Positions 1-10,184 of a stretch of DNA of 64,000 nucleotides are shown in pieces (within the stretch, counting starts at the first letter, position 1; each line of letters starts with the position of its first letter). The DNA comes from Solenopsis invicta. Lineage: Eukaryota > Arthropoda > Insecta > Hymenoptera > Formicidae. A program made the translations under genes and the position numbers. The stretch covers positions 24,113,561-24,177,560 of the forward strand of contig NC_052679.1 of NCBI RefSeq assembly GCF_016802725.1, read 5' to 3'. The notes under the pieces were generated by a model. The model did no database searches. It was not told the DNA's origin and was given only the letters and a program-made list of their open reading frames with translations.

Positions 1-57
1 CAACGTTGTAATATTTCTGCAACGTTGCAACAATATTGTTGCAAGTTTTGTGCTGTA
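1..57. repeat. Terminal part of a palindromic MITE (family of 2276-2400)
   Basis: The first ~57 bases are rich in CAACGTTGCAACAATATTG-type words and end in a GTGCTGTA terminus. This matches the right arm of the complete palindromic element at 2276-2400. The rest of the copy would lie to the left of the window. Confidence 0.6.
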
Positions 58-548
58 TGGGATTAGTTGTACATGTATAGCCAGAACATCGTTAAATAAA
101 ATGCAACAAAAAATACAGCAAAACTTATCGATATAAAGAAAAATATAGTCAAGCACAGCGTGTCATCATAATGTCACTGAAAAATCAAGGCAAGTATACA
201 ACACAATCAACTTTATCAGCTGATAATGGCAAACTGCAGCAGAAATCGAGCACACGTGTCGCCTTGATATGTTAGAAAACGCGACGAGTATAGAACGCGA
301 TTTGATTAATCACTTATTGATGGAAAAATTGCAACAGCTATCGAGCACAAGCTGTCATTAAATGTAATTGCAAAAATAAAGCAAAAATTCAGCAAGACGG
401 GACGTATTAATAAATTTTAATTAAAAATTTTTAATTAAAATTTAACCTTAATAAGAAATTAGAGAATTAGAAAAATGAATATAAACGTTACAAAGGGGTA
501 TAATACATATAATTTGATATGACAAGGAATATTTTATTTTTGTGGTGT
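58..548. other. Non-coding AT-rich stretch
   Basis: I see no ORF of note, no splice-phased exon and no clear terminal repeats here. Confidence 0.5.
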
Positions 549-1483
549 CACACTGAAAAAAAATGTTTGTAGTATCAAAGAATGACGTTCATTAATTTGA
601 AATTCATTGAACATTTAATGAACTTTTAATTAATATTGTGAGTATTATAGAATTTTTTTAATTAGCATTAATTAAATTTATCAATGTAACAAATCATTGT
701 TTGTTAATATAATATACTTAAATGTATCATAACTTAATGTACAATAATATTTAACTGAATTAATAAAAAAGTTTTTTTCTTCTAAGAAATATGTTCATAG
801 AATCATTAAACTCATTTATTTGATATGCTATAAAATTTTATGGAAATGATTAAATACCTTCAGCATATATTATTTTATTAATTAACAAAGTTTGTCTATT
901 TGTTTGTATGTTAGTTCAATAATCAAATTCATTACAGACATTAAAAAAAGTACTTTAAAAACAAAATTGTTAATAAAATGTTTTATTGCGAAAAATTGCG
1001 GCTAACAGTTAAATACCCATACAGGAGATTCAGAAAGTCCCCCAGCTTCGAACCCTGGCTGAGATGATATTTTTCGCAATAATTTCTTTACTGTTTTTTC
1101 AAGGGAAAAAGGGTTCTAATATTTAGATGCTAGTTAGCATTATTTATTATTAAATTGATTTTTATTTAATAAACGTGATATTACTAATTCTTATTCAACT
1201 TAGAGCTGTGTTATGACTGAAAAAGTAATTAAGTGTGCAGTTGGATAAATTTGAAAAACTATATAAAATCACAAGAATAAATATAAGCACTAAGATGTAT
1301 AAGCTATGACTGTTGAAGGCGTTCTTGTTTAATTTGTGTTGTCACATTATCGGTCAAATATTTTTCTATTCTAAAATAAGTTTTGTTATTAAAACATTTT
1401 CTAAATTGTATTGTATCATTGTATCAATAATATTCAAATTAATGAACGTCATTTGTTGATACTACAAACATTTTTTTCATTGT
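549..1483. mobile_element. Foldback element, ~935 bp, with inverted ends
   Basis: The left end (549-600) and right end (1430-1483) are imperfect inverted copies; both contain AAATGTTTGTAGTATCA-like and ATGAACGTCATT-like words in opposite orientation. No transposase reading frame is present, so it is non-autonomous. A nested ~100 bp hairpin lies at 983-1083 (ATTGCGAAAAAT versus ATTTTTCGCAAT). The part at 1300-1375 resembles the right end of the insertion at 31403-31739, so the two belong to related repeats. Confidence 0.6.
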
Positions 1484-1819
1484 AAGATTTATCCCATTAT
1501 TTTAAAATATATAATATTTAAGTTATAAACTAAAATTGAAATATGAAAGAAAATTAAAACACTAGGTTTAAGTTTAAAATATTTTGAAAAATATGTCATA
1601 ACAACCAAATTTATATACTTATAAAAAATAAAAAATATGTTAGGACAAATAAAAATTTAAGGACAAATAATCAAAAGGTTAATGAGAATGTTTGCGCGGT
1701 ACTCAACACACAAGTTGTCCGAATCAATTTTACTTCAAATATAACTTTTTATTGACGATATCACAAGTATGCGATTAGCTCAGTGTTAGTGTACTAGATT
1801 ACCGTTCCAAAATTTTATA

Positions 1820-2250
1820 GTTGGATGTATTTTTTCGTAAAAGTTTTTTGGGTGTTAAAAACCCCAATTGAGTGTAACATTTAATTAACGGTCCGAAATC
1901 ACACCCAAACCCAAAGAGGGTTCTTCTTGAAAATTTCCAAAACATCCAAATTTTGATGTTTTTCGGGAATGTTTAACACTCAATCTTAAGGGTTTTTTTT
2001 TATAAGAAACAGATATAAGTTAGGCTCTTTTTCTGTGTATTTTAAAAGTACGATAAAATTATATAAATATAAAGATCTCCAAATTTAGTGCTAATTCTCA
2101 ATAACTTGTTAAAAATAATTAGCGCCCGCTTTCCGCAGATAGATAAATTATTTTCAAGAAGATACAGTTAGTACTAAATTCGGAGATTTTTATACTTTGA
2201 TACTATAATATCGAAATATAAAATACATCTTTTCAAATCCATACTAAAAG
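1820..2250. repeat. Diverged repeat shared with 6750-7135
   Basis: Two stretches upstream of OBP-1 and OBP-3 share ordered words: a 'caattgagtgtaac / acggtc.gaaatcacac' block, a 'ttataag.aacagatataag' block, and a 'ttagtgc.aattctcaata.cttgttaaaaataat' block. A shorter part (2135-2230) also recurs upstream of OBP-2 at 4325-4415. It is probably 5' flank copied with the OBP genes, with embedded repeat sequence. Confidence 0.55.
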
Positions 2251-2275
2251 TAATAATAAAAATATTATTCTTATA

Positions 2276-2400
2276 CAGCACAGAACTTGCAGCAACATTG
2301 TTACAACATTGCAACAATATTTTTGCAATCTTCTGCTTGCAGAAATATTGTTGCAACATTGTTGCAACGTTGTAACAATGTTGCTGTAAGTTCTGTGCTG
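2276..2400. mobile_element. 125-bp palindromic MITE with TA target duplication
   Basis: Near-perfect inverted repeat beginning CAGCACAGAACTTGCAGC and ending with its complement GTTCTGTGCTG, flanked by TA at 2274-2275 and 2401-2402. The paralogous flanks of OBP-2 (near 4470) and OBP-3 (near 7480) read straight through 'attatacatgcaaa', which is the empty site. This shows insertion after the OBP duplications, at a TA, as for Tc1/mariner-type MITEs. Confidence 0.8.
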
Positions 2401-2439
2401 TACAAGTAATTATCTCTATCTATTAATGTAATATAATCA

Positions 2440-2577
2440 ATGTTTGCATGATCTACGAACTTGTTTCTTTAATCTAACCTATGAATTTTATACATTGTAG
2501 TGAGAGTATATATACGCTGCAGCTGCGATTATTTTGAATAATATTACTTCTCACAGTAAAAATATAAATTGCACAGA
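2440..2577 (+). promoter_or_regulatory. OBP-1 promoter block with TATA box
   Basis: The block conserved in all OBP copies contains 'gtttgcatgatctacgaac', 'aacctatgaattttata' and 'gcagtgagag' just before TATATATA (2507-2514). The start codon is 64 bp past the TATA run, the same distance as in OBP-2. Promoter function is inferred from conservation and position. Confidence 0.6.
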
Positions 2578-3965
2578 ATGAAAAGTCTCGTGCTTTGTGC
2601 CTGTGTTTTAGTACTTGCTGTAAATATTATCCTAACAAACTATATACATATACCACGTTAATACGAAAAAATTATTTTAAATAATGTATGTTTTTAAAAC
2701 ACATGTATAAAATAAATGAAGTAAAAGTATTTTCTAAGTTTCAGCCGTCTAGCTCAACAAAACTAAAACAAAAGCTAAAGAATGAAATAGACAATCTTCG
2801 CGATAATATTGAAATTTGCGTATTTGAACAGGGTTTATCTCCGAGTAAGTTATAATAATAATAATGTGTGAATTACATTATTATAATTATAATTAGATAT
2901 ACAGATTGCCTGCGCTGTTTCTCATTTGAGTTTTCTGGTCAATTAAAAATTACGTTTCTGCTTATTTAATTACACATTTTTTTTCCTTGTAATTTTGTAA
3001 TGCTTTCTAAACTAACATTTTGTTAAAAAAATCGCATTTTTCTTTGCATTGCTTATTTTATTTTCAGGTGATATATACAGAGAGGAAGAAATAATGACTA
3101 ACGTACATACTGAATCTGTGAATGCAGAAAAATCGAGAAAATTTGGTTGCTTTGTTGCGTGTGTCTTGAAAAAATTGAATTTAGTAAATATTTAAAAATT
3201 TGTTATATTTATTTTATAAAATTTTGATATAATGCAAGATTAATGTGTCATGACAAATAATAAAATTTTAAATTATTTAAAAAATGATAACGTTACAATA
3301 CAATAATTATTAATTAAATAAAATGTTATATCTGTTTAACGTGAGTTTATACAGTAATTGATATTATTATGCAGTTAGCATAAATATGATATTTGATTAA
3401 AAATAAACAACATTTTAAGTTATATATTACTAAAGTTGCGCTAAAATATTAAAATAAATTATATTTTATTATTTACTGTCATTTACAATTTCTTTTTAAT
3501 AACATCGTAGATGGATGGAGCAACCATTAAAGAAATACAAATTCATGCAAAAATAAATAAAACAGTTGATCATAATATGCAAGATGTAGCACACAAAATT
3601 GCGCGTAAATGCTTGAAAAAAGGTAAACTATGTCACATATAGTAATATAATTATTGTTAGTATAATTATATAAAAATTACATTAATTTTACTAAGAGGTA
3701 AAATATTAAAAATATTTGTTAAATATCTTTTTTATGTCTTCTTTATAATGTTATTTTTGAAATAATATATTTGTTACCAAAGTATAATAGCCGCATGCAT
3801 ATAATGCATATATGCATATGTATTTTTTAACATTCTTTTAATTATACTTATTTAACTTTTTATACAACGAGAAGTATTACGCAAGAATGTGAGAAATGTT
3901 TTTCTCTATACGTATGCATCATAGAAAATATGCATAAATTGGAAGGACACGAAGAACATGTATAA
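2578..3965 (+). CDS. OBP-1: Gp-9-like odorant-binding protein, last acceptor broken
   Basis: Five exons: 2578-2619, 2745-2844, 3068-3183, 3511-3622, 3868-3965. The conceptual product is about 155 residues: a signal peptide (MKSLVLCACVLVLA) and the six OBP cysteines, with an extra Cys between C5 and C6. C2-x3-C3 is in 'GCFVAC' and C5-x8-C6 in the 'CEKC...VC' segment. OBPs are small secreted helical proteins that carry hydrophobic ligands in sensillar lymph or haemolymph. The intron before exon 5 ends in ACAA where OBP-2, -3 and -4 have AG. The nearest downstream AGs put exon 5 out of frame and lose C5 and C6. Exon 1 and exon 3 donors are GTAAAT. The frame also stops 14 codons earlier than in OBP-2. 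Either a recently disabled gene or an assembly error at one base. Confidence 0.75.
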
Positions 3966-4499
3966 GAAGAAATAGAAGAGGTAGAAGAAACAGAAGAACA
4001 AGTCTAAATATAAATACAAAAATGGAATATTATTTATGTTTACTTAAATAATAAACGTTTCATGCAATATACATTAAGTAAAAGACATATGTATTCTCTT
4101 ATACCCTATTTTATTTTTCTGGTTTAATAGAAATGTATTAATTAAAAGTAAAAATTGTTTAATTTTATTTGTTATACTAATATATAAATAAATAAAATAA
4201 AAACATTTATAAAATCAAATTTTATATTCTTTATCATGTCAATTTTTCAAATGACAATGAAATAAATACACTTTTTGTAAAGGTTGTTACCAATATAAAA
4301 CTTTCTTCAGTGTAATATGTACAAATTTCGCAGATAGATAAACTATTTTCAAGAAGATGCAATTAGTACTACATTCGGAACTTTTTATTTTTTGATACTA
4401 ACAATATCGAAATATAAAATACATTCTTTCTAATTTACATTGAAAAGTAATATTAAAGTATCATCATTATACATGCAAATTATCTCTATTTATTAACGC
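3966..4499. other. OBP-1 3' flank / OBP-2 5' flank
   Basis: No gene. It contains the OBP-1 3' untranslated region with AATAAA-type signals near 4050 ('aataataaacgttt', repeated after OBP-2, OBP-3), then flank that matches the region upstream of OBP-1. Confidence 0.5.
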
Positions 4500-4647
4500 T
4501 ACATAATCAATGTTTGCATGATCTACGAACTTGTTTCTTTAACCTAACCTATGAATTTTATATATTGCAGTGAGAGTATATATACGCTGTAGCTGCGGTT
4601 ATTTTGAATAATTTTGCTCACAACAGTAAGGATATACATTATACAGA
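4500..4647 (+). promoter_or_regulatory. OBP-2 promoter block with TATA box
   Basis: Same conserved block as upstream of OBP-1, with TATATATA at 4577-4584 preceded by 'gcagtgagag'. The start codon is 64 bp past the TATA run. Confidence 0.6.
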
Positions 4648-6012
4648 ATGAAAAGTCTCGTGCTTTGCGCCTGTGTTTTATTATTTGCTGTAAGTATTAT
4701 CCTAGCAAACTATATACACCACCTTAAAACAAAAAAATTATTTTAAATAATGTCTATTTTTATAAAGTACATATACAAAATAAATAAAATATCAATATTT
4801 TATAAGTTTCAGCTGTCTAGCTCAACAGAACTTAAAGAAAAGCTAAAGAATGAAGAAAAAAATATTGAGAATATTCTTGAAACTTGTCTAAATGAACAGG
4901 GTTTATCTCGGAGTAAGTTATAATAATAATGTGTGAATTATAATTATTATAATTATAATCACATATACAGATTGTCCGCGCTGTTTCTTATTCGAGTTTT
5001 TTAGTCAATTTCAAATTACATTTCTTCTAATTTAATTACACATTTTTTCTTTTTTACAATTTTGTAATGCTTTTCAAACTAATATTTTGTTCAAGAAAGG
5101 CATTTTTCTTAGTACTAATCAACTTTATTTTTAGATGACATGTACAAGGAGGAGGAACTAATGACTAAAGTACATACTGAATCTGTGAATGCAGAAAGAA
5201 CAAGAAAAGTTGGTTGCTTTGTTGCATGTGCCATGGAAAAGCTGAATTTAGTAAGTATTTATAAATATGTTTTACTTATTTTATAAAATTTGAATATAAT
5301 GCAAATTTTTAATGTGTCATGACAAATAATAAAATTTTAAATTATTTTATAACTGATAACGTTATAATACAATAATTATTAATGACTTTTGATTAATAAT
5401 AAACAACATTCTAGGTTATATATTACAAAAGTTGCGTCAAAATATTAAAATAAATTATATTCTATTATTTGCTATCATTTACAATTTCTTTTTAATAACG
5501 TCGTAGATGGATGAAGCAACCATTAAGGAAACACAAATTCATGAAAAAATAAATGAACTATTTGAAGGTCGTGACCAAGGTATAGCACACAAAATTGCGC
5601 GTAAATGTTTAAAAAAAGGTAAACTATGTCAATAGTAATATAATTATATATATGTATAATTATTGTTAGTATAATTATATAAAAGTTACATTCTTTTTAC
5701 CAAGAAGTAAGATATTAAAAATATTTATTAAATATCTTTTTCATGTCTTCTTTATAATGTTATAATTGAAATAATATATTTGCTACCAAAGTATAATAGC
5801 CATATGCTAAAAATATGTATATCCCTTTTATTAACATTCTTTTAATTATATTTATTTAACTTTGTTATACAGCGAGAAGTATTACGCAAAAATGTGAGAA
5901 ATGTTTTTCTCTATACGTATGCATCGCAGAAAGTGTGCATAAATTACAAGGACACGAAGAACATGTAAGAGAAGAAACAGAAGAGATAGAAGAAACAGAA
6001 GAACAGATCTAA
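4648..6012 (+). CDS. OBP-2: intact Gp-9-like odorant-binding protein
   Basis: Five exons with canonical splice sites: 4648-4689, 4813-4912, 5135-5250, 5507-5618, 5873-6012; phases 0,1,0,1; 169 residues. Order: signal peptide (MKSLVLCACVLLFA), C1 in 'ETCLNEQG', C2 and C3 in 'GCFVACAMEK', C4 in 'ARKCLKK', C5 and C6 in 'KCEKCFSLYVC'. Spacing is C1-x35-C2-x3-C3-x40-C4-x10-C5-x8-C6, which is the ant Gp-9/OBP-3 spacing as I remember it. Short exon 1 carries only the signal peptide. The C-terminus has a Glu-rich tail ('EETEEIEETEEQI') absent from OBP-1 and OBP-4. Role by family: secreted carrier of small hydrophobic ligands; the ligand is unknown. It is the cleanest copy in the first cluster. Confidence 0.88.
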
Positions 6013-6640
6013 ATATAAATACAAAAATTGAATATTATTCATGGTAACTTAAATAATAAACGTTTGATCAAAAGATATAATATATACTAAATAAACGATA
6101 CATGTATTCTCTTAGACTCCATTTTATTTCCCTGGTTTAATAAAAGCGTATTAAATAATATAATAGTAGTGTTTAATTTTATTTGTTACACTTATATAAA
6201 TAAATAAAATAGAAACATTTATAAACTCAATTTTTATATTTTTTATCATGTCAAATTTTTAAATAAACCAAGAAATATGTACTTTTTTTGTAATGTTGTT
6301 ATTAATATAAAACTCACTTCAGTGTAATATATACAAATTTATACTTACAAATTTATTTCATAATTCAATAAATTTATAATTTATTATCGTGATATTACAT
6401 TCGGATTCTTCTTTGTTTTCTGCAACACAAACAGGTAGATTTATAATATCTATATAATTAAATATTATGAATATTTAGTCACATTTTTATTATTTAAAAA
6501 AATTTATGGTAGATGAAAATAAGTATAATAAAAATTTTCGCTTTTTTTAAATTTTATTAAAAATTATAATATTTGATTTTGATATTTGGAATAAAACGGT
6601 ATTATTTTGAATAACTAATCATTCATTCAGAATTTTTCCA
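6013..6640. other. OBP-2 3' flank, no gene
   Basis: AT-rich 3' untranslated and intergenic sequence. AATAAA-like signals near 6055 match those after OBP-1 and OBP-3. Nothing else recognised. Confidence 0.5.
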
Positions 6641-6655
6641 ATTAAAATTAGACAT

Positions 6656-6748
6656 TAGCGGTCCAAAATGACACATAAATTGACAGTTAACTCTCAAATA
6701 AATCTCCACTTAAGGATTTTAACTTTCAATTCATCATTTTGGACCGTC
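6656..6748. repeat. Short inverted repeat
   Basis: GGTCCAAAATGACACATAAATTGA near the left end pairs with TCAATTCATCATTTTGGACC near the right end. Possibly a small MITE, or part of the repeat that follows. Confidence 0.45.
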
Positions 6749-6749
6749 A

Positions 6750-7135
6750 ACGCCTAGTTGGATATATTTTTGTGAGATTTTTCTTTAGGCGTCAAACCTC
6801 AATTAAGTATAACCTTCAACGGTCTAAAATCACACTCAAGTTTGGGCGTTCTTTTAAAAGTTTAACACCTAAATTTTAGTATTCTCCATAAGCATTCAAC
6901 TCTCACACCTGATGATTTTTTTTATAAGAGACAGACGTAGATTTTGTTGTGATTCCCGTATGTATTTTATAAAAATATGATACAATTATAAAAATATAAA
7001 GTTCTCTAAATTTAGTGCGAATTCTCAATATCTTGTTAAAAATAATCGGCGCGCGTTTTCAGCAAATAAATAAATTATTTTCCAAAAGTTTCAGTTAGCA
7101 CTAAACTCGGAGATTTTTATATTTTGATACTATAT
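6750..7135. repeat. Diverged repeat shared with 1820-2250
   Basis: Second copy of the flank/repeat sequence found upstream of OBP-1. It carries the same ordered blocks, including the 'ttagtgcgaattctcaatatcttgttaaa' segment (7014 onward). Confidence 0.55.
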
Positions 7136-7509
7136 CTAAGAATTATTTAGTATAAGAAATTTGCAAACACCAAATTCTTTGACAATCTGATAACAGATTT
7201 TAAATCGCACGCTCTCCGCGCACAAACAAATTATTTTTATCAATCTTTTTACTCTCGTACTAAATAAACAATGAATAATATAAGACCGACAACGAGATAT
7301 TCTTTGGTCTTTCAAATTACAATTTATTTTAATCTAATAACCAAGATACAGTTAGCGGTTCAAATTAATTTTAACAAGTTACAGTTAGTACTAAATTCGG
7401 AAATTTTTATATTTTGATATTATAATATCAAAATATAAAATTCTAATCTACACTGAAAAGTAATATTAAAGTATCACTATTATACATGCAAAGTACCTAT
7501 ATTTATTAA

Positions 7510-7598
7510 CGTTAATCAATGTTTGCATGATCTATGAACTTGTTTCTTTAACTTAACGTAACCTATAATTTTTATATATTGCAGTGAGAGTATATATA
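7510..7598 (+). promoter_or_regulatory. OBP-3 promoter block, split by a mariner at the TATA box
   Basis: The conserved OBP promoter block reaches TATATATA (7591-7598), after which mariner sequence begins. The continuation, 'TAcgctgtagctg' in OBP-2, resumes at 8921. Without the 1,324 bp insert (element plus duplicated TA) the TATA-to-ATG distance would be 64 bp, exactly as in OBP-1 and OBP-2. It is now about 1.39 kb. Confidence 0.75.
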
Positions 7599-8920
7599 CG
7601 AGGTGTGTTCAAAAAGTATCGCGAATTTTGAATTTTCGCGGGTTACGTATATTCGAATTTCGATCTTTTTGTGGCGTTATGTTGGTACTCATGTCTCTCA
7701 CTTATGCCGACAAGCTCGGCCATTTTGAATGTTCACTTAATTGTTAACAGCTGCTTTGCTTGCACGTGTTTTGGATCGTCTTCGATTTTTACCTATTCAA
7801 AAAAATGGATCAAAGAACCTGTATCAAATTTTGTGTGAAAAACGAAATTAAGTGCGCGGATGCATTCCGAATGTTGACTGTGGCATACGGAGAAGCTACC
7901 TTGGACCGAAGCAACGTTTATCGGTGATACAAAATGTTCTCAGAAGGCCGAGAAGATGTGAACGACGAAGAGCGTGCCGGACGCCCGAGCACTTCAACAA
8001 CAGACGAAAAAATTAATGAGGTGGAGAAAATGGTATTGGCCAATCGTCGAATCACCGTTAGAGAAGTTGCTGAGGACCTAAACATATCGATTGGCTCGTG
8101 CCATTCGATTTTTATCAATGATTTGGGCATGAGACGGGTCGCCGCGAAATTCGTACCAAAATTGCTCAATTGCGACCAAAAACAGCATCGCATGAACATT
8201 GCTAATGAGATGTTGGACTCTGTCCGCGACGACCCAAATTTGCTCCAGAGGGTCATAACTGGTGACGAATCGTGGGTTTATGGTTATGACGTGGAAACCA
8301 AAGCTCAATCATCTCAATGGAAGCTGCCGCACGAACCAAGACCGAAAAAAGCGCGCCAAGTTCGGTCGAATGTGAAAGTTTTGCTGACAGTTTTCTTCGA
8401 TTGCAGAGGCGTGGTGCATCATGAGTTCTTGCCACAGGGTAGAACGGTCAATAAGGAATATTACCTGCAAGTTATGCGCAATTTGCGCGAAGCAATCCGC
8501 CAGAAACGCCCGGATTTGTGGAAGAACAAAAATTGGCTTTTGCACCACGATAACGCCCCTGCTCACACATCGTTGCTTGTGCGCGACTTTTTGGCCAAAA
8601 ACAACACACTAATGATGCCGCAGCCACCGTATTCCCCAGATCTGGCCCCCTGTGACTTTTTCTTGTTCCCTAAACTGAAGAGGCCCATGAAAGGACGACG
8701 TTACGCTACGCTTGACGAGATAAAGACGGCATCGAAGGAGGAGCTGAACAAGATAAAAAAAAATGATTTTTTGAAGTGCTTCGAAGATTGGAAAAACCGT
8801 TGGCACAAGTGTATAATATCTCATGGGGATTACTTTGAAGGGGACAAAATAGATATTCATGAATAAATAAATAATTTTTGAAAAAACACAAAATTCGCGA
8901 TACTTTTTGAACACACCTCG
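7599..8920 (+). mobile_element. Mariner family A, full-length copy (1,322 bp)
   Basis: Terminal inverted repeats begin CGAGGTGTGTTCAAAAAGTA and continue into TCGCGAATTTTG at both ends. A TA target duplication lies at 7597-7598 and 8921-8922. The element sits in the TATA box of OBP-3, and OBP-1 and OBP-2 give the empty site. It is nearly identical to the shorter copy at 13738-14666. Confidence 0.95.
7805..8866 (+). pseudogene. Mariner transposase (family A), one nonsense codon
   Basis: Reading frame of 353 codons from MDQRTC to DIHE, interrupted only by TGA at codon 41 (7925-7927). The family-A copy at 13738-14666 has Trp there ('YRWYK'). An HTH region fills the N-terminal third; the catalytic D,D34D triad is readable as 'GDESW', 'HHDNAPAH' and 'SPDLAPCD'. 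Mariner transposases cut and paste DNA at TA dinucleotides. The stop should prevent a full-length product unless read through; a downstream Met at 7934 would drop part of the first HTH. Confidence 0.9.
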
Positions 8921-10109
8921 TACGCTGTAGCTGTGGTTATTTTGAATAATTTTGCTTATAATAGTAAGGATATAAATTGTACAGAATGAAAAGTCTCGTG
9001 CTGTTCGCCTGTGTTTTAATATTTGATGTAAGTATCATCCTAACACATTATGTGTACCATCTTAATAAATTGCGAAAAAATTATTTTAAATGATATATAT
9101 TTTTAAAATATATAAAATAATTAAAATAACATTTAATAAGTTTCAGTCTAGCTCAACAAAACCGAGACTAAAGCTAAAGAATGAAATAGAAAACATTCGG
9201 GATAATATTCAAACTTGCCTAAATGAAAAGGATATATCTGAGGATAAGTTATAATAATTATGTGTAAATTATAATTATAATTTTAATCATTACAGATTGC
9301 TTGCGTTGTTTCTCATTTGAGTTTTTCAATCAATTTAAATTTATGCTTTATCCGATTTAATTAGATGTTTTTCCTTCTTTACAATTTTGTAATACGTTTT
9401 AAACTAATATTTAGTTAAAATACGCATTTTTCTTTGCACTGATCAATTTTATTTTTAGATGACATATATACAGAGGAAGAAATAATTAGTAAAGTACATA
9501 TTGAAACTGCGAATGCAGAAAGAACGAGAATAAATAGTTGCTTTGTTGTATGTGTCTTAAAAAAACTGAATTTTGTAAATATTTACAAATATGTTATAGA
9601 TATTTTATATAATTTTTATATAACGTAAGATTAATATGTCATGACAAATAATAAAATTTTTAATTATTAAACAATTGATAACGTTATAATACAATAATTA
9701 TTAATAGAATAAAATGTTATATCTGTTTAACGTGAGTTTATACAGTAATTAGTATTATTATATGCAGTTAGTATAAATACGATATTTGATATATAATAAA
9801 CAACATTTTAGGTTATATATTACTAAAGTTGCGCCAAAGTATTGAAATAAATTATATTCTATTATTTGCTGTCATTTAAAATTTCTTTTTAATAACATTG
9901 CAGATGGATGAATCAATCATTAAGGAAGCAGAAATTCATGCAAAACTAGATGAAATAATTGATGAGAGGTTTATACGAGTAGCACACCAAATTGCGCGTA
10001 TATGCTTAAAAAAAGGTAAATTATGTCACACTTAATAATAAAAATTATATATATGTATAACTATTGTCAGTATAGTCAATAGTCAGTATAAAATAACATT
10101 ATATACATA

Positions 10110-10118
10110 TATGTATAC

Positions 10119-10183
<65 letters not shown>
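10110..10183. repeat. (AT)n microsatellite left of mariner B
   Basis: About 35 AT dinucleotides preceded by imperfect 'catacatacata'. The run continues at 11503-11546, so the mariner inserted inside a longer AT tract. Confidence 0.9.

Positions 10184-10184
<1 letters not shown>

Noticed and set aside
1000..1080. A tRNA-like B-box (GGGTTCGAAGC on the minus strand)
   Set aside because: No A-box, acceptor stem or cloverleaf can be drawn; it sits in a small hairpin inside a foldback element.
7918..8914. Several open frames antisense or frame-shifted to the mariner transposase
   Set aside because: They are shadows of the transposase frame; none has its own conserved motif.
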